Of a stretch of 64,000 nt of DNA, positions 25,749-33,899 are shown piece after piece. The notes beneath the pieces are model-generated. The model saw only the letters and a program-made list of their open reading frames with translations, was not told the origin of the DNA and did no database searches. A program made the position numbers and the translations under genes. The DNA is from Fimbriimonadaceae bacterium (GTDB lineage Bacteria > Armatimonadota > UBA10988), in the NCBI GenBank assembly GCA_020850355.1, contig JADZEX010000045.1, positions 1 to 64,000 of the forward strand. Reading direction: 5' to 3'. The number at the start of each line of letters is the position of its first letter. The stretch's first letter is position 1.

Positions 25749-26464
25749 CCGCGGCCGCCGACTCCCCGGCGGTCTACGCCCGGGGGGTGGTCAAGGAGTA
25801 CCGGCTCGGACCGGTCACCGTGCAGGCCCTCCGCGGGGTCGACCTGGAGCTCCGCCGGGGCGCCTTCGTGGTCATGCTGGGCCCCAGCGGATCGGGCAAG
25901 ACCACGCTCCTGAATCTGATCGGTGGCCTTGACCAGCCGTCCTCGGGCGAGCTGGCCGTGATGGGCACCGGGCTCGGCGGCCTCGACGATGTCGCGCTGA
26001 CCGCCTACCGCAAGGAGACCGTCGGGTTTGTCTTCCAGCTCTTCAACCTGGTGCCAACCTTGACGGCGCTGGAGAATGTAGCGCTGATCGGCGAGCTGGT
26101 CGGCGATGCCAGCCGCGCTGGCGAGTTGTTGGCGAGCGTCGGGCTGGCGGACCGCGCCAACCAGTTTCCAGCCCAGCTTTCGGGGGGCGAACAGCAGCGC
26201 GTGGCGATTGCGCGGGCCCTGGTCAAGGAGCCACCGCTGCTGCTGGCCGACGAACCGACCGGGGCTCTGGACAGTGAGACCGGGGCGACGGTGATGCAGT
26301 TGCTGTGGGAGGAGACCCGCCGGCGTGGGGTGACGGTGATCATGGTCACGCACAACGAGGAGTACGCCAAGGTTGGCGATCTGGTGGTCCACCTGCGATC
26401 TGGCCACGTCACCGACGTCCACCAGGAGGCGCACCCCCTGGCGCCGCGGGACCTGGCCGGGTGA
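25745..26464 (+). CDS. ABC transporter ATPase, MacB/LolD family
   Basis: 239 aa. Walker A GPSGSGKTT, Q loop FQLFNLVPTLTALENV, signature LSGGEQQRVAIARAL, Walker B LLLADEPTGALD and the switch His in VTHNEEYA are all intact. The sequence is typical of ATPases paired with FtsX-like permeases. It overlaps both neighbours by 4 nt in a MacA-ATPase-permease operon. Confidence 0.9.
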   Translation: MTAAADSPAVYARGVVKEYRLGPVTVQALRGVDLELRRGAFVVMLGPSGSGKTTLLNLIGGLDQPSSGELAVMGTGLGGLDDVALTAYRKETVGFVFQLFNLVPTLTALENVALIGELVGDASRAGELLASVGLADRANQFPAQLSGGEQQRVAIARALVKEPPLLLADEPTGALDSETGATVMQLLWEETRRRGVTVIMVTHNEEYAKVGDLVVHLRSGHVTDVHQEAHPLAPRDLAG

Positions 26465-28854
26465 GCGCCGGATCCAACCGCTGGCTGGCGCGCAAGGTCT
26501 GGCGCGACGCGGTCGCCCTCGGGTCGACCTCGATCGCGCTGATGGTGCTGGTGGCGGTCGGCGCCTGCCTCTTCGTGATCTTCAGCGAGACGCGCGCCAA
26601 CCTGGAGGCCAGCTACCAGGGCTTCTACCGCGACCACGGCTTCGCCGACGCCACCATCTTGGTCGATCTGGCACCCGAGAGTCTGGTGATCAGCGCGCGT
26701 CAGATCCCCGGGGTCCAGGACGCCATCGGCCGCGCCGTGAAAGACGGCACAATCATCCTGCGCGACCGCGCCCGACGGCGGGTCCAGGGGCGTTTCGTCG
26801 GCGTCGACCCGCGTGGCGTCACGGACATCAACACGCTGCTGCTGCTTCGCGGGCGCCCGCTGTCGAGTCGCAGCGACTGCCTCGTCGAGCACCAGTTCGC
26901 GCGGCTCAACGAGGTGCGGATCGGGGATCGCCTGAGCGCCAGCTACCTCGGCCGGCGGCGCGACTTCCGGGTCGTCGGGATGGTGGCCAGTCCGGAGTAC
27001 ATCTACCCGGCGCCCTCGAAGGAGGCGCCCTGGGCTTCGCCGCAGGCCTTCGGGGTGGTCTGGATCGATGAGGACGCCGCCCGGCAGTGGTTCGGCATCG
27101 GCCGCCAGGTGACCGAAGTCCACGTCCGCTGCCGCCCCGGCACAGCGCTGGGAGTGCTGGAGATCCTGAAGGGGCTGGGCGAGCGCTACGGCCTGCGCAG
27201 TTGGTGGGACCAGCGGGAGCAGCCGAGCAACCACCTGCTGTCGATGGACTTGCAGGGCTTCCAGGCGCTGAGCGTGATGTTCCCGGTGCTCTTCATGTTC
27301 GCCGCGGCGCTCTCGCTGTACAGCTCCCTGACCCGCATCGGACGTCTGCAGACGGGCGTGGTCGGGTTCCTACGCGCCAGCGGGTTCTCGGCGCGGCAGG
27401 TGATGTGGCACTACCTGCTCCAGGGCGGGTTGATCGCCGGGGCAGGCGCGACGCCGGGGCTGTTCATTGGGCACTGGCTGGCGGTGCTGATGACCGCCAA
27501 GTACGTCTCGGTGCTGCACCTGCCGAACGCCGTCAACCGCGCTCACCCAGATGTGCTGCTGGCGGCCTTCTCGCTGTCGATGGTGACCGGCCTGGTCTCG
27601 GCCTGGCTGCCGGCGCGCGCGGCGGCCGCGATACCGCCCGCGGTGGCGATGCGCGGCGACCGCGATGATGAGGACATGACGCGCCGGATGCGCTGGCTGC
27701 TGACCCTCACCAGTCGGCTGCCGGTGCTCTGGCGGATCCCACTGAGGGGCCTGGCGCGGCGTCCCAGCCGCACGCTATTCGCGGTTGGCGGCCTCGTTAG
27801 CGGCACCAGCCTGCTGCTCTCGACGGTCGGGATGTACGCCAGTATCACCTCAACCATCGACGGCTTCATGAACAAGACGCTGCGCTATGAACTCGATGTG
27901 GCGTTCATCAGCCGGGCGGGTGAGCCGCTGTTGCAAGCGGTGGCCGAGACGGCCGGTGTCGACGGGGTCTACCGCACCTGCCAACTGATCGCTCGGTTCC
28001 GCGGCCGCAAGGGGAGTCGCAACCTGACCTTGATGGGCATCCAGCCGGGCCAGCGGTCGTTGGGAGTGCAGACCCTCGACGGCCGGCCCTGCCGCCCGGC
28101 CCCGGGCGAAGTCTGGCTGCCGCAGAAGCTGGCCGGCGCGATCGGTGTCGAGCCGGGCGACGCGGTGCAGGTCGAATGGGCCTTCTCGAGCCGCCAGCGT
28201 TTCGTGAAGCAGCGGATGCGGGTCGCCGGGCTGCTGGACCCCAGCCTGGGCGGCATGGCTTACGGCAACGTCGACGACCTGGAGCGCAGCTTCCTGGACC
28301 GCACCTGGCCCGATGGTGGCCGCGGCGCCCAGATCATCTGCGACCCGGAGGTGGGCAAGTCGCTGCGACGGCAGCTCGAGCGGGACGACCTGGTGGCGGC
28401 GTGCATCAGCATTCAGGACATCCGCGACGAGGTCGAGACCTCGCTGCGGGTCACACTGATCTTCTGCACCGTCTTGCTGGCGTTCGGTATGGCGCTGGCC
28501 GGCGCCGTGCTCCACAGCGTTTCCTCGGTTGGCATTTTGGAGCGCCTCCGCGAGCTGGCCACGCTGCGCAGTCTGGGTTTCTCGGCGCAGGCCACGGCGC
28601 TCACCGCGGCGGTCGAGATCTACACCATGGCGCTGTTCGGGCTGCTCTTCGGGCTGCCCGCCGGGACCTGGTTGAACCGCGCCTATCTCAGCCTCTACGA
28701 AACAGAGACGATGTCGTTCGAGCCGGTCTTGCCGCTGTGGGGCTACCTGCTGGTGACGGCCATCGTGCTCGGCCTGGTGGCCTGCTCACTCCGCGGCGGC
28801 CTGCGGCGCCTGCAGTTGATGGACCTGGCCCAGGCGACCAAGGCGCGGGAGTAG
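26461..28854 (+). CDS. FtsX-like ABC permease (double FtsX domain)
   Basis: 797 aa. An N-terminal membrane helix (IALMVLVAVGACLFVIF) is followed by a MacB-like periplasmic domain, then three helices around 280-400. A second N-terminal-like helix (about 440-460), another periplasmic domain and three final helices (about 660-780) follow. Two FtsX units in one chain are typical of permeases that export lipoproteins, lipids or peptides without a separate partner. The GTG overlaps the ATPase stop. The substrate is unknown. The gene ends at parS cluster 5. Confidence 0.83.
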   Translation: MSAGSNRWLARKVWRDAVALGSTSIALMVLVAVGACLFVIFSETRANLEASYQGFYRDHGFADATILVDLAPESLVISARQIPGVQDAIGRAVKDGTIILRDRARRRVQGRFVGVDPRGVTDINTLLLLRGRPLSSRSDCLVEHQFARLNEVRIGDRLSASYLGRRRDFRVVGMVASPEYIYPAPSKEAPWASPQAFGVVWIDEDAARQWFGIGRQVTEVHVRCRPGTALGVLEILKGLGERYGLRSWWDQREQPSNHLLSMDLQGFQALSVMFPVLFMFAAALSLYSSLTRIGRLQTGVVGFLRASGFSARQVMWHYLLQGGLIAGAGATPGLFIGHWLAVLMTAKYVSVLHLPNAVNRAHPDVLLAAFSLSMVTGLVSAWLPARAAAAIPPAVAMRGDRDDEDMTRRMRWLLTLTSRLPVLWRIPLRGLARRPSRTLFAVGGLVSGTSLLLSTVGMYASITSTIDGFMNKTLRYELDVAFISRAGEPLLQAVAETAGVDGVYRTCQLIARFRGRKGSRNLTLMGIQPGQRSLGVQTLDGRPCRPAPGEVWLPQKLAGAIGVEPGDAVQVEWAFSSRQRFVKQRMRVAGLLDPSLGGMAYGNVDDLERSFLDRTWPDGGRGAQIICDPEVGKSLRRQLERDDLVAACISIQDIRDEVETSLRVTLIFCTVLLAFGMALAGAVLHSVSSVGILERLRELATLRSLGFSAQATALTAAVEIYTMALFGLLFGLPAGTWLNRAYLSLYETETMSFEPVLPLWGYLLVTAIVLGLVACSLRGGLRRLQLMDLAQATKARE

Positions 28855-28891
28855 GCCACCGCCGGACCGACGGCGCCGCCAGGCCGAGCCG

Positions 28892-29074
28892 TGTTTCACG
28901 TGAAACAGCACCCCAGCGGACCGGTCGGGATCCCAACCGGCCAGCGCTGTTTCACGTGAAACAGCACCCCCTGACGCGCGTCGGGATCCGTCCGGCCGCG
29001 GCTGTTGCACGTGAAACAGCACCCCAGCGGACCGGTCGGGATTCCAACCGGCCAGCGCTGTTTCACGTGAAACA
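28892..29074. repeat. parS: parS cluster 5: four-site alternating array
   Basis: Sites at 28892-28907, 28948-28963, 29003-29018 and 29059-29074, spaced 56, 55 and 56 bp, in a convergent gap. Site 3 reads TGTTGCACGTGAAACA, one change that the Bacillus consensus TGTTNCACGTGAAACA tolerates. The spacers after sites 1 and 3 are the same 40-bp sequence with one difference; the spacer after site 2 differs, giving an A-B-A pattern. Site 4 sits in a perfect 32-bp palindrome (29051-29082). Confidence 0.92.
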
Positions 29075-29091
29075 GCGCTGGCGGCGCGGCC

Positions 29092-30660
29092 TCAGATCGC
29101 GAAATCGGCCTCGTTCCGCCGCGGCACATGCGGTGACGGGTGGCACAGCAGCAGGTCGATGCGACCGTCCGCGGTGCGGTGGAAGTGGTAGTCGTAGCCT
29201 TGTTCGTAGGCCAGGCGGGTCAGCGAGGTCATCTGCTGCGGGCTGCGCAGCCGCACCAGCAGCCGCTCGCCACGCAGGATTCGCTGCAGCAGGCCAGCCG
29301 AAGCGTCGGCCTCGAAAGTCGGCGCCTCGCGCGTCAGGTCGACGTAGCTGCCGTCCGGCTCGTCGATCCAGCGGTCGTCGAGCCGGACCACCTGGGCCGC
29401 CCCGATGCCGACCTCGGCCCGCGCTTCGCGGACGGTGCCGCCGCCTCGGACGATGCCGTCGACCACCACGACGAAGCGCCCCAGCCGGGCGTTCTCTTCG
29501 TACAGGTCCAACGCCAGCGGTCGCCGGAAGCCGAGCACGACGGTCCCGGACTCGGTCGGCAGCAGGGCGGCGGCGTGGCGCTCCAGAATCTCGAGGCTGG
29601 AGCTGTCGAGACGCTCGTCGATCCCCAGCACCGTCGCTTCGCATTCCGCGGTCGCCAGCTTGAGGATCACCTTCTGGCCGACCGACAACGGCTGCAGCCC
29701 GAGCCAGAACAAGCTCGCGACCACCTCGTTGGCGACCCGCGGCGGGCGGCTGGCGATCGCCACCACCTCGCCGCGCTCGGCAAACAGCTCCTCGTCGAAG
29801 GTCAGCGCCACGGACTCGCCGGCAACGGCTTCACGGCGGCCCGGGTCGCCCCAGACCTCGATGCTGCGCACCTTCACCCGGCGGTCCGACGGGCGCAGGA
29901 TGACGTCGTCGCCGACCCGCACCAGCCCGGCCTCGACGCGGCCGGCGTAGTAGCGCTGATCGTCCCAGCGGTAGACATCCTGCAGCGGGAACCGCAGCGG
30001 CAGGTGAGCTGGCGAACGCACCTCGCTGCAGGTGTCCAGGGCTGCCAGGATCGTCGGTCCGTCGTACCACGGCGCCTGCTCTGAGGTCGCCGCGATGTTG
30101 TCGCCGGCGCGGGCCGAGATCGGCACCACGTGCAGCGGGGTGATCCCCAGCCCGTGCAAGAACTGCAGCAGCGTGCGGCGGACGTCGTCATAGACGGTCT
30201 GCGACCAGCCGACCAGGTCCATCTTGTTGATCGCCACGATCACCTGCTGGATGCCCAGCAGCGACAGCACGTAGGCGTGCCGCCTGGTCTGCTCCCGCAC
30301 GCCCTCGGCGGCGTCCACCAGCAGCAAGGCGGCGTCAGCCTGCGCGGCGCCGGTCAGCATGTTCTTCAGGAACTCCTTGTGACCAGGCGCATCGATGATC
30401 ACGTACCGCCGCACGGCGGTCTGGAAGTAGGTCTGCGCCGTATCGATGGTGACGTTCTGCTCGCGTTCCTCCGCCAGCGCGTCCATCAGGAAGGCGAACT
30501 CGAACTCGCGGCCTTCCACCTCGCAGGCATAGCGGATCGCCTCGTACTTCTCCTGCGGCAAGCTGCCGGTGTCGTAGAACAAGCGCCCGATCAGGGTCGA
30601 CTTGCCGTGGTCGACGTGGCCGACAATCACCATTTCCAACGGCGGTACTTCGCGCTGCAT
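29092..30660 (-). CDS. cysN: Sulfate adenylyltransferase, large (GTPase) subunit
   Basis: CysN couples GTP hydrolysis to adenosine 5'-phosphosulfate (APS) synthesis from sulfate and ATP by CysD. At 522 aa it has an EF-Tu-like G domain: G1 GHVDHGKST, switch/G3 DAPGHKEF and G4 NKMD, then beta-barrel domains. It is somewhat longer than plain CysN but lacks a P-loop for an APS-kinase (CysC) fusion. The ATG at 30658-30660 has AGGTGG close upstream. It follows cysD with a 13-bp gap. Confidence 0.93.
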   Translation of the reverse strand: MQREVPPLEMVIVGHVDHGKSTLIGRLFYDTGSLPQEKYEAIRYACEVEGREFEFAFLMDALAEEREQNVTIDTAQTYFQTAVRRYVIIDAPGHKEFLKNMLTGAAQADAALLLVDAAEGVREQTRRHAYVLSLLGIQQVIVAINKMDLVGWSQTVYDDVRRTLLQFLHGLGITPLHVVPISARAGDNIAATSEQAPWYDGPTILAALDTCSEVRSPAHLPLRFPLQDVYRWDDQRYYAGRVEAGLVRVGDDVILRPSDRRVKVRSIEVWGDPGRREAVAGESVALTFDEELFAERGEVVAIASRPPRVANEVVASLFWLGLQPLSVGQKVILKLATAECEATVLGIDERLDSSSLEILERHAAALLPTESGTVVLGFRRPLALDLYEENARLGRFVVVVDGIVRGGGTVREARAEVGIGAAQVVRLDDRWIDEPDGSYVDLTREAPTFEADASAGLLQRILRGERLLVRLRSPQQMTSLTRLAYEQGYDYHFHRTADGRIDLLLCHPSPHVPRRNEADFAI

Positions 30661-30673
30661 CGTGCCACCTGCC

Positions 30674-31498
30674 TCACATGTAACCCATCGCACGCAGCTT
30701 CTGCATCGCGTACGCCTGTGACTGGTCCATCGCTCGTCCGGCCCGCTCCGGGGTCTTGATCACCTTCAGCTCCGCGATGATCTCGTCGATCGTCGTGGCG
30801 GTCGACTCGATCGGCCGCGTCACCTGCTGGCAGCCCAGGCTGCGGTAGCGTTGGCCGTGGCGGGCGTAGTAGAGCGAGCAGACCGGGATGCCCTCGCGAC
30901 GGTGGTACTCCCAGATATCGACCTCGGTCCAGTGCAGAATCGGATGCACCCGGACGTGGCTGTCGCGCGTGAAGGTCGTGTTGAACTGGTCCCACAGCTC
31001 GGGCGGCTGGTCTTTGTAGTTCCACTCGAAGTTCTTGTCGCGTGGCGAGAAAACCCGCTCCTTGGCGCGGGTCCCCTCCTCGTCGCGCCGGATGCCGAGG
31101 ACCAGCCCCTTGAAGCCGCGCTCTGCCATGGTCTGTTGCAGGGCCACCGTCTTCAACTCGTGGGCCACCGTGACGGCATCGTAGTTGTCGTAGTTGATGC
31201 CGCGCTCGAGCGCTGCGCGGTTGCAGCCGACGATCACATCGAGGCCCCACTCCCGCGCGTACTGCTCGCGGAAGGCGTACATTTCCGGGAACTTGAAGGT
31301 CGTGTCGATGTGCATCACCGTGAACGGCACCCGGCCGAGGAACGCCTTGCGGGCCAGCCACAGCGCCGCCGTCGAGTCTTTGCCAATCGACCACAACATG
31401 CAGAGATCGTCGAACGCCCGGTGGGCTTCGCGCAGAATGTAGATGCTCTGGGCCTCGAGTTCATCGAGGTGGTCCATGGTCTTCGCCATCAGCTTCAC
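30674..31498 (-). CDS. cysD: Sulfate adenylyltransferase, small subunit
   Basis: 274 aa, the ATP-sulfurylase catalytic subunit of the PAPS-reductase-like fold. The PP-loop reads [16 protein letters not shown], followed by [16 protein letters not shown] and [20 protein letters not shown]. It works with CysN in the cytoplasm. The annotated start is GTG at 31498, which overlaps the cysH stop by 4 nt (GTGA). An ATG three codons later (31489) is an alternative. Confidence 0.94.
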   Translation of the reverse strand: MKLMAKTMDHLDELEAQSIYILREAHRAFDDLCMLWSIGKDSTAALWLARKAFLGRVPFTVMHIDTTFKFPEMYAFREQYAREWGLDVIVGCNRAALERGINYDNYDAVTVAHELKTVALQQTMAERGFKGLVLGIRRDEEGTRAKERVFSPRDKNFEWNYKDQPPELWDQFNTTFTRDSHVRVHPILHWTEVDIWEYHRREGIPVCSLYYARHGQRYRSLGCQQVTRPIESTATTIDEIIAELKVIKTPERAGRAMDQSQAYAMQKLRAMGYM

Positions 31499-32238
31499 CT
31501 TGCCTCAATCACCGGCCGGGCGTGTAGCCCGCACTCTTTGTGCTCGGCCGCTTCCCACCACCAACGGCCCGCCCGCTCGTCCTCGCCGGGCTCCACCGCA
31601 CGGGTGCAGGGCAGGCACCCGATGCTGGGGTACCCAACCTGGTGCAGCGGGTGCACCGGCACCTGCTGCTCCGCGGCGTAGGCCTCGACGTCCGCCCGGG
31701 TCCAGGCGGCCAGCGGGTTCAACTTGAGCAGCCCGCCGTTGGCTGCATCCCACTCCACCGCGGCCAGCCCGCCGCGGGTGACGCTCTGTGCGCGGCGCTG
31801 CCCGGTGACCCAGGCCGTGGCGCCCTGCAAGGCCCTCCGCAGCGGTTCCACCTTGCGGATGCCGCAACACTCGTGCCGGTTGGCCAGGCTCTCGCGAAAC
31901 GAGAAGGCCCCCTTGGCGCCGAGCAACGCCTCGACCGCCGACGCCAGCGGGAAGTACCAGGCGATCGACAGGCCGTAGCGCGCGGTCACCTGCTCCGCAC
32001 AGCGGTAGGTCTCCTCGGGCAGTCGCCCGGTGTCCAGCGCGAAGACCCGTGGCCGCAAGCCCAGCCCCACCAGCAGATCGACCACCACGCAGTCCTCGAG
32101 ACTGAAGCTGCAGGCAACCGCCAGCGGGCCACCACCAAGGCTCGCCGCCCAGGCCAGCAACTCGCCGGCCGGCGCCGCCCCCCACTGCCCTTGCCAAACC
32201 GCGACGTCCGCCTCCGTCGGCATCCCTTGAAACTCCAT
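31495..32238 (-). CDS. cysH: Adenylyl-sulfate (APS) reductase
   Basis: Reduces activated sulfate to sulfite. At 247 aa from the ATG at 32238, it has the PP-loop-like CSFSLEDCVVVDLL and ALDTGRLPEETY. The iron-sulfur cysteines HECCGIRK and GCLPC mark the [4Fe-4S] APS-reductase type rather than the PAPS type. The redox-active Cys is in the C-terminal KECGLH. Direct use of APS fits the absence of an APS kinase gene nearby. First gene of the cysHDN operon; an operator-like repeat covers its leader. Confidence 0.92.
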   Translation of the reverse strand: MEFQGMPTEADVAVWQGQWGAAPAGELLAWAASLGGGPLAVACSFSLEDCVVVDLLVGLGLRPRVFALDTGRLPEETYRCAEQVTARYGLSIAWYFPLASAVEALLGAKGAFSFRESLANRHECCGIRKVEPLRRALQGATAWVTGQRRAQSVTRGGLAAVEWDAANGGLLKLNPLAAWTRADVEAYAAEQQVPVHPLHQVGYPSIGCLPCTRAVEPGEDERAGRWWWEAAEHKECGLHARPVIEAR

Positions 32239-32266
32239 TCCTACTTTCCTACTAGACAACTAGGAA
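32238..32266 (-). promoter_or_regulatory. Operator-like repeats in the cysH leader
   Basis: An inverted repeat TTCCTA-N9-TAGGAA spans 32246-32266, and a further direct copy of the half-site TTCCTACT lies at 32238-32245. The three half-sites cover the region from the predicted +1 to the start codon. This AT-rich patch is unlike its surroundings. It looks like a repressor site; Rrf2-family cysteine or iron-sulfur regulators (CymR/IscR type) bind comparable inverted repeats at cys genes. The regulator is not in the window. Confidence 0.5.
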
Positions 32267-32273
32267 TATGGCC

Positions 32274-32302
32274 ATTGTGATCGCCGCGGGCCGATCTGTC
32301 AA
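32274..32302 (-). promoter_or_regulatory. Promoter of the cysHDN operon
   Basis: On the minus strand, TTGACA (32297-32302) and CACAAT (32274-32279) are separated by 17 bp. The predicted +1 near 32267 falls on the edge of the inverted repeat. Confidence 0.6.
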
Positions 32303-32342
32303 GGCGCGGGCGCGAGGGGCTGGTCGAGCGGCGGGCGGCCGG

Positions 32343-32456
32343 TGTTTCACGTGAAACAACGCCCCGCCGCGCCGCCGCCGGTGGGCCGGGCGACGGGCGA
32401 GTCGGTGGCCAGCGGCGTGGTGGCGCCGCCCGGCGGCCGCTGTTTCACGTGAAACA
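32343..32456. other. parS: parS cluster 6 (two sites)
   Basis: Perfect sites at 32343-32358 and 32441-32456, 98 bp apart, in the 310-bp divergent gap between cysH and a cyclophilin lipoprotein gene. The rest of this gap holds the cys operator and promoter on one side and the cyclophilin promoter on the other. Confidence 0.92.
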
Positions 32457-32513
32457 GCCGCCGGGTGCAACGCTGGCGGCCGCAGCGGGCACCCCATGTG
32501 GTCCAGGTGGGCG

Positions 32514-32522
32514 TGTTATAAT
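32514..32522 (+). promoter_or_regulatory. Extended -10 promoter of the cyclophilin lipoprotein gene
   Basis: TGT followed by a perfect TATAAT (32517-32522); no -35 is recognisable. The Shine-Dalgarno GGAGGAGG at 32536-32543 follows within the short leader. Confidence 0.6.
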
Positions 32523-32548
32523 GGCGGCCAGTCCTGGAGGAGGCAGTG

Positions 32549-33373
32549 ATGCGCGGTCTTTCGTTTCGGGTGATGCTCCTGCTGTCGGCGAGCCTGGTGC
32601 TGGTGGCCTGCACGCCGCGTAGCAAGGTGGCCACCAACGCCAGCGGCGAGCAGAAGCTGGCCGATGTGCCGACCGACCGGGGCGGGTACGCCGGCGACCT
32701 GGCCGACCCACCGGCCGAGCGGGCGGTGGTCGACGTCGAGACCAACATCCAGGCCGGCGACCTAACCAACTCCCAGGACCCCGTGCGGGTGGACGAGGAC
32801 GAGCAGCACAAGAACGAGGAGCAGGCCAAGAAGGCGGCCGAAGAGACCGCCAAGATGGCCAGCCTCTCGCAGGCCAAGGACACGTCGGGCGATGCGAAGT
32901 GGACCAGCGTCGGCAACCCGGTGGTCTGCTTCCAGACCAGCCGCGGGATCATCTACCTGGAGCTGTACCCGGATGTCGCGCCGAAGCACACCAAGAACAT
33001 GCTCAAGCTGTGCTCCACGAAGTTCTACGACGGCATCTTCATCCATCGCGTCGAACCAGGGTTCGTGGTGCAGTTGGGCGATCCGTTGACTCGCAACAAG
33101 GGGCCGCAGGTGCCAAACGTCGGCTCCGGCGGGCCGGGCTGGAAGGTGCCGGCCGAGTTCAACAAGAAGCAGCACCTGCGAGGCTCGCTGTCGATGGCGC
33201 GGAGCGACGACCCGAACTCCGGCGGCAGCCAGTTCTTCATCTGCCTCGACCGCCAGGAGCGGCTGGACGGCCAGTACACCGTGTTCGGCAAGATCCTCGG
33301 CGACGGGATGGACATCGTCGACCAGATGCAGATCGGCGACAAGGTCTTCTACGCCTGGGTGGTGAAGGAGTAG
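32549..33373 (+). CDS. Lipoprotein cyclophilin-type peptidyl-prolyl isomerase
   Basis: 274 aa. The lipobox LVAC at about residues 19-22 predicts a lipid-anchored envelope protein. A charged linker (about 25-105) with a Glu/Lys-rich helix leads to a cyclophilin domain: GIIYLELYPDVAPKHTKNML, FYDGIFIHRVEPGFVVQLGDP, GSLSMARSDDPNSGGSQFFI and YTVFGKILGDGMDIVD. It folds proline-containing exported proteins. Catalytic-site residues (HRV, QFF) are present. The ATG has an ideal ribosome site. First of three consecutive cyclophilin genes. Confidence 0.88.
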   Translation: MRGLSFRVMLLLSASLVLVACTPRSKVATNASGEQKLADVPTDRGGYAGDLADPPAERAVVDVETNIQAGDLTNSQDPVRVDEDEQHKNEEQAKKAAEETAKMASLSQAKDTSGDAKWTSVGNPVVCFQTSRGIIYLELYPDVAPKHTKNMLKLCSTKFYDGIFIHRVEPGFVVQLGDPLTRNKGPQVPNVGSGGPGWKVPAEFNKKQHLRGSLSMARSDDPNSGGSQFFICLDRQERLDGQYTVFGKILGDGMDIVDQMQIGDKVFYAWVVKE

Positions 33374-33443
33374 ACTGGCTCTCGCGGCGGTCGGCCCCGG
33401 GGCCCTGGCACGGCCGCTGTGGCGGCAGAAAGAGCGACAGCGG

Positions 33444-33899
33444 ATGATTCGCGTGGAGACGAGCAAGGGGACCTTTGAGCTGGAGCTGTTTGAGGACGTC
33501 GCCCCGCGCCACGCCGCGAACCTGGAACGCCTCGCCCGGGAGGGTTTCTACGACGGGCTGCACGTGCATCGGGTCGAGCCGAACTTCGTGGTGCAGGCCG
33601 GCTGTCCGCACACCCGCGACAACGCGCGCGATCCGCGGGCCGGGACCGGTGGACCGGGCTGGCTGGTCGACGCCGAGTTCAACAGCAAGCCGCACCAGCG
33701 CGGCACGCTGGGGATGGCTCGCTCCGCCGATCCGAACAGCGCCGGCAGCCAGTGGTACATCTGCCTTGCCGAGGCGCGCTTCCTGGACCACCAGTACACC
33801 GTCTTTGGGCAGGTGGTCGGCGATGGGATGACGGTGGTCGACCAGTTGCGGGTCGGCGACCAGATCCTCGCGATGACGGTAGGGGGTGCCGATGAGTAG
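33444..33899 (+). CDS. Stand-alone cyclophilin-type peptidyl-prolyl isomerase
   Basis: A 151-aa single-domain cyclophilin without a signal peptide, so probably cytoplasmic. Motifs: GTFELELFEDVAPRHAANL, FYDGLHVHRVEPNFVVQAG, GTLGMARSADPNSAGSQWYI and YTVFGQVVGDGMTVVD. The Phe of the usual SQFF/I is Trp here (SQWY). The stop overlaps the next gene start by 8 nt, so the second and third cyclophilin genes are translationally linked. Confidence 0.88.
   Translation: MIRVETSKGTFELELFEDVAPRHAANLERLAREGFYDGLHVHRVEPNFVVQAGCPHTRDNARDPRAGTGGPGWLVDAEFNSKPHQRGTLGMARSADPNSAGSQWYICLAEARFLDHQYTVFGQVVGDGMTVVDQLRVGDQILAMTVGGADE

Noticed and set aside
28855-29091. Short open frames with recurring FHVKQ and VSRET peptides near many gene ends
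   Set aside because: These are translations of the parS palindrome in different frames, not a peptide family.
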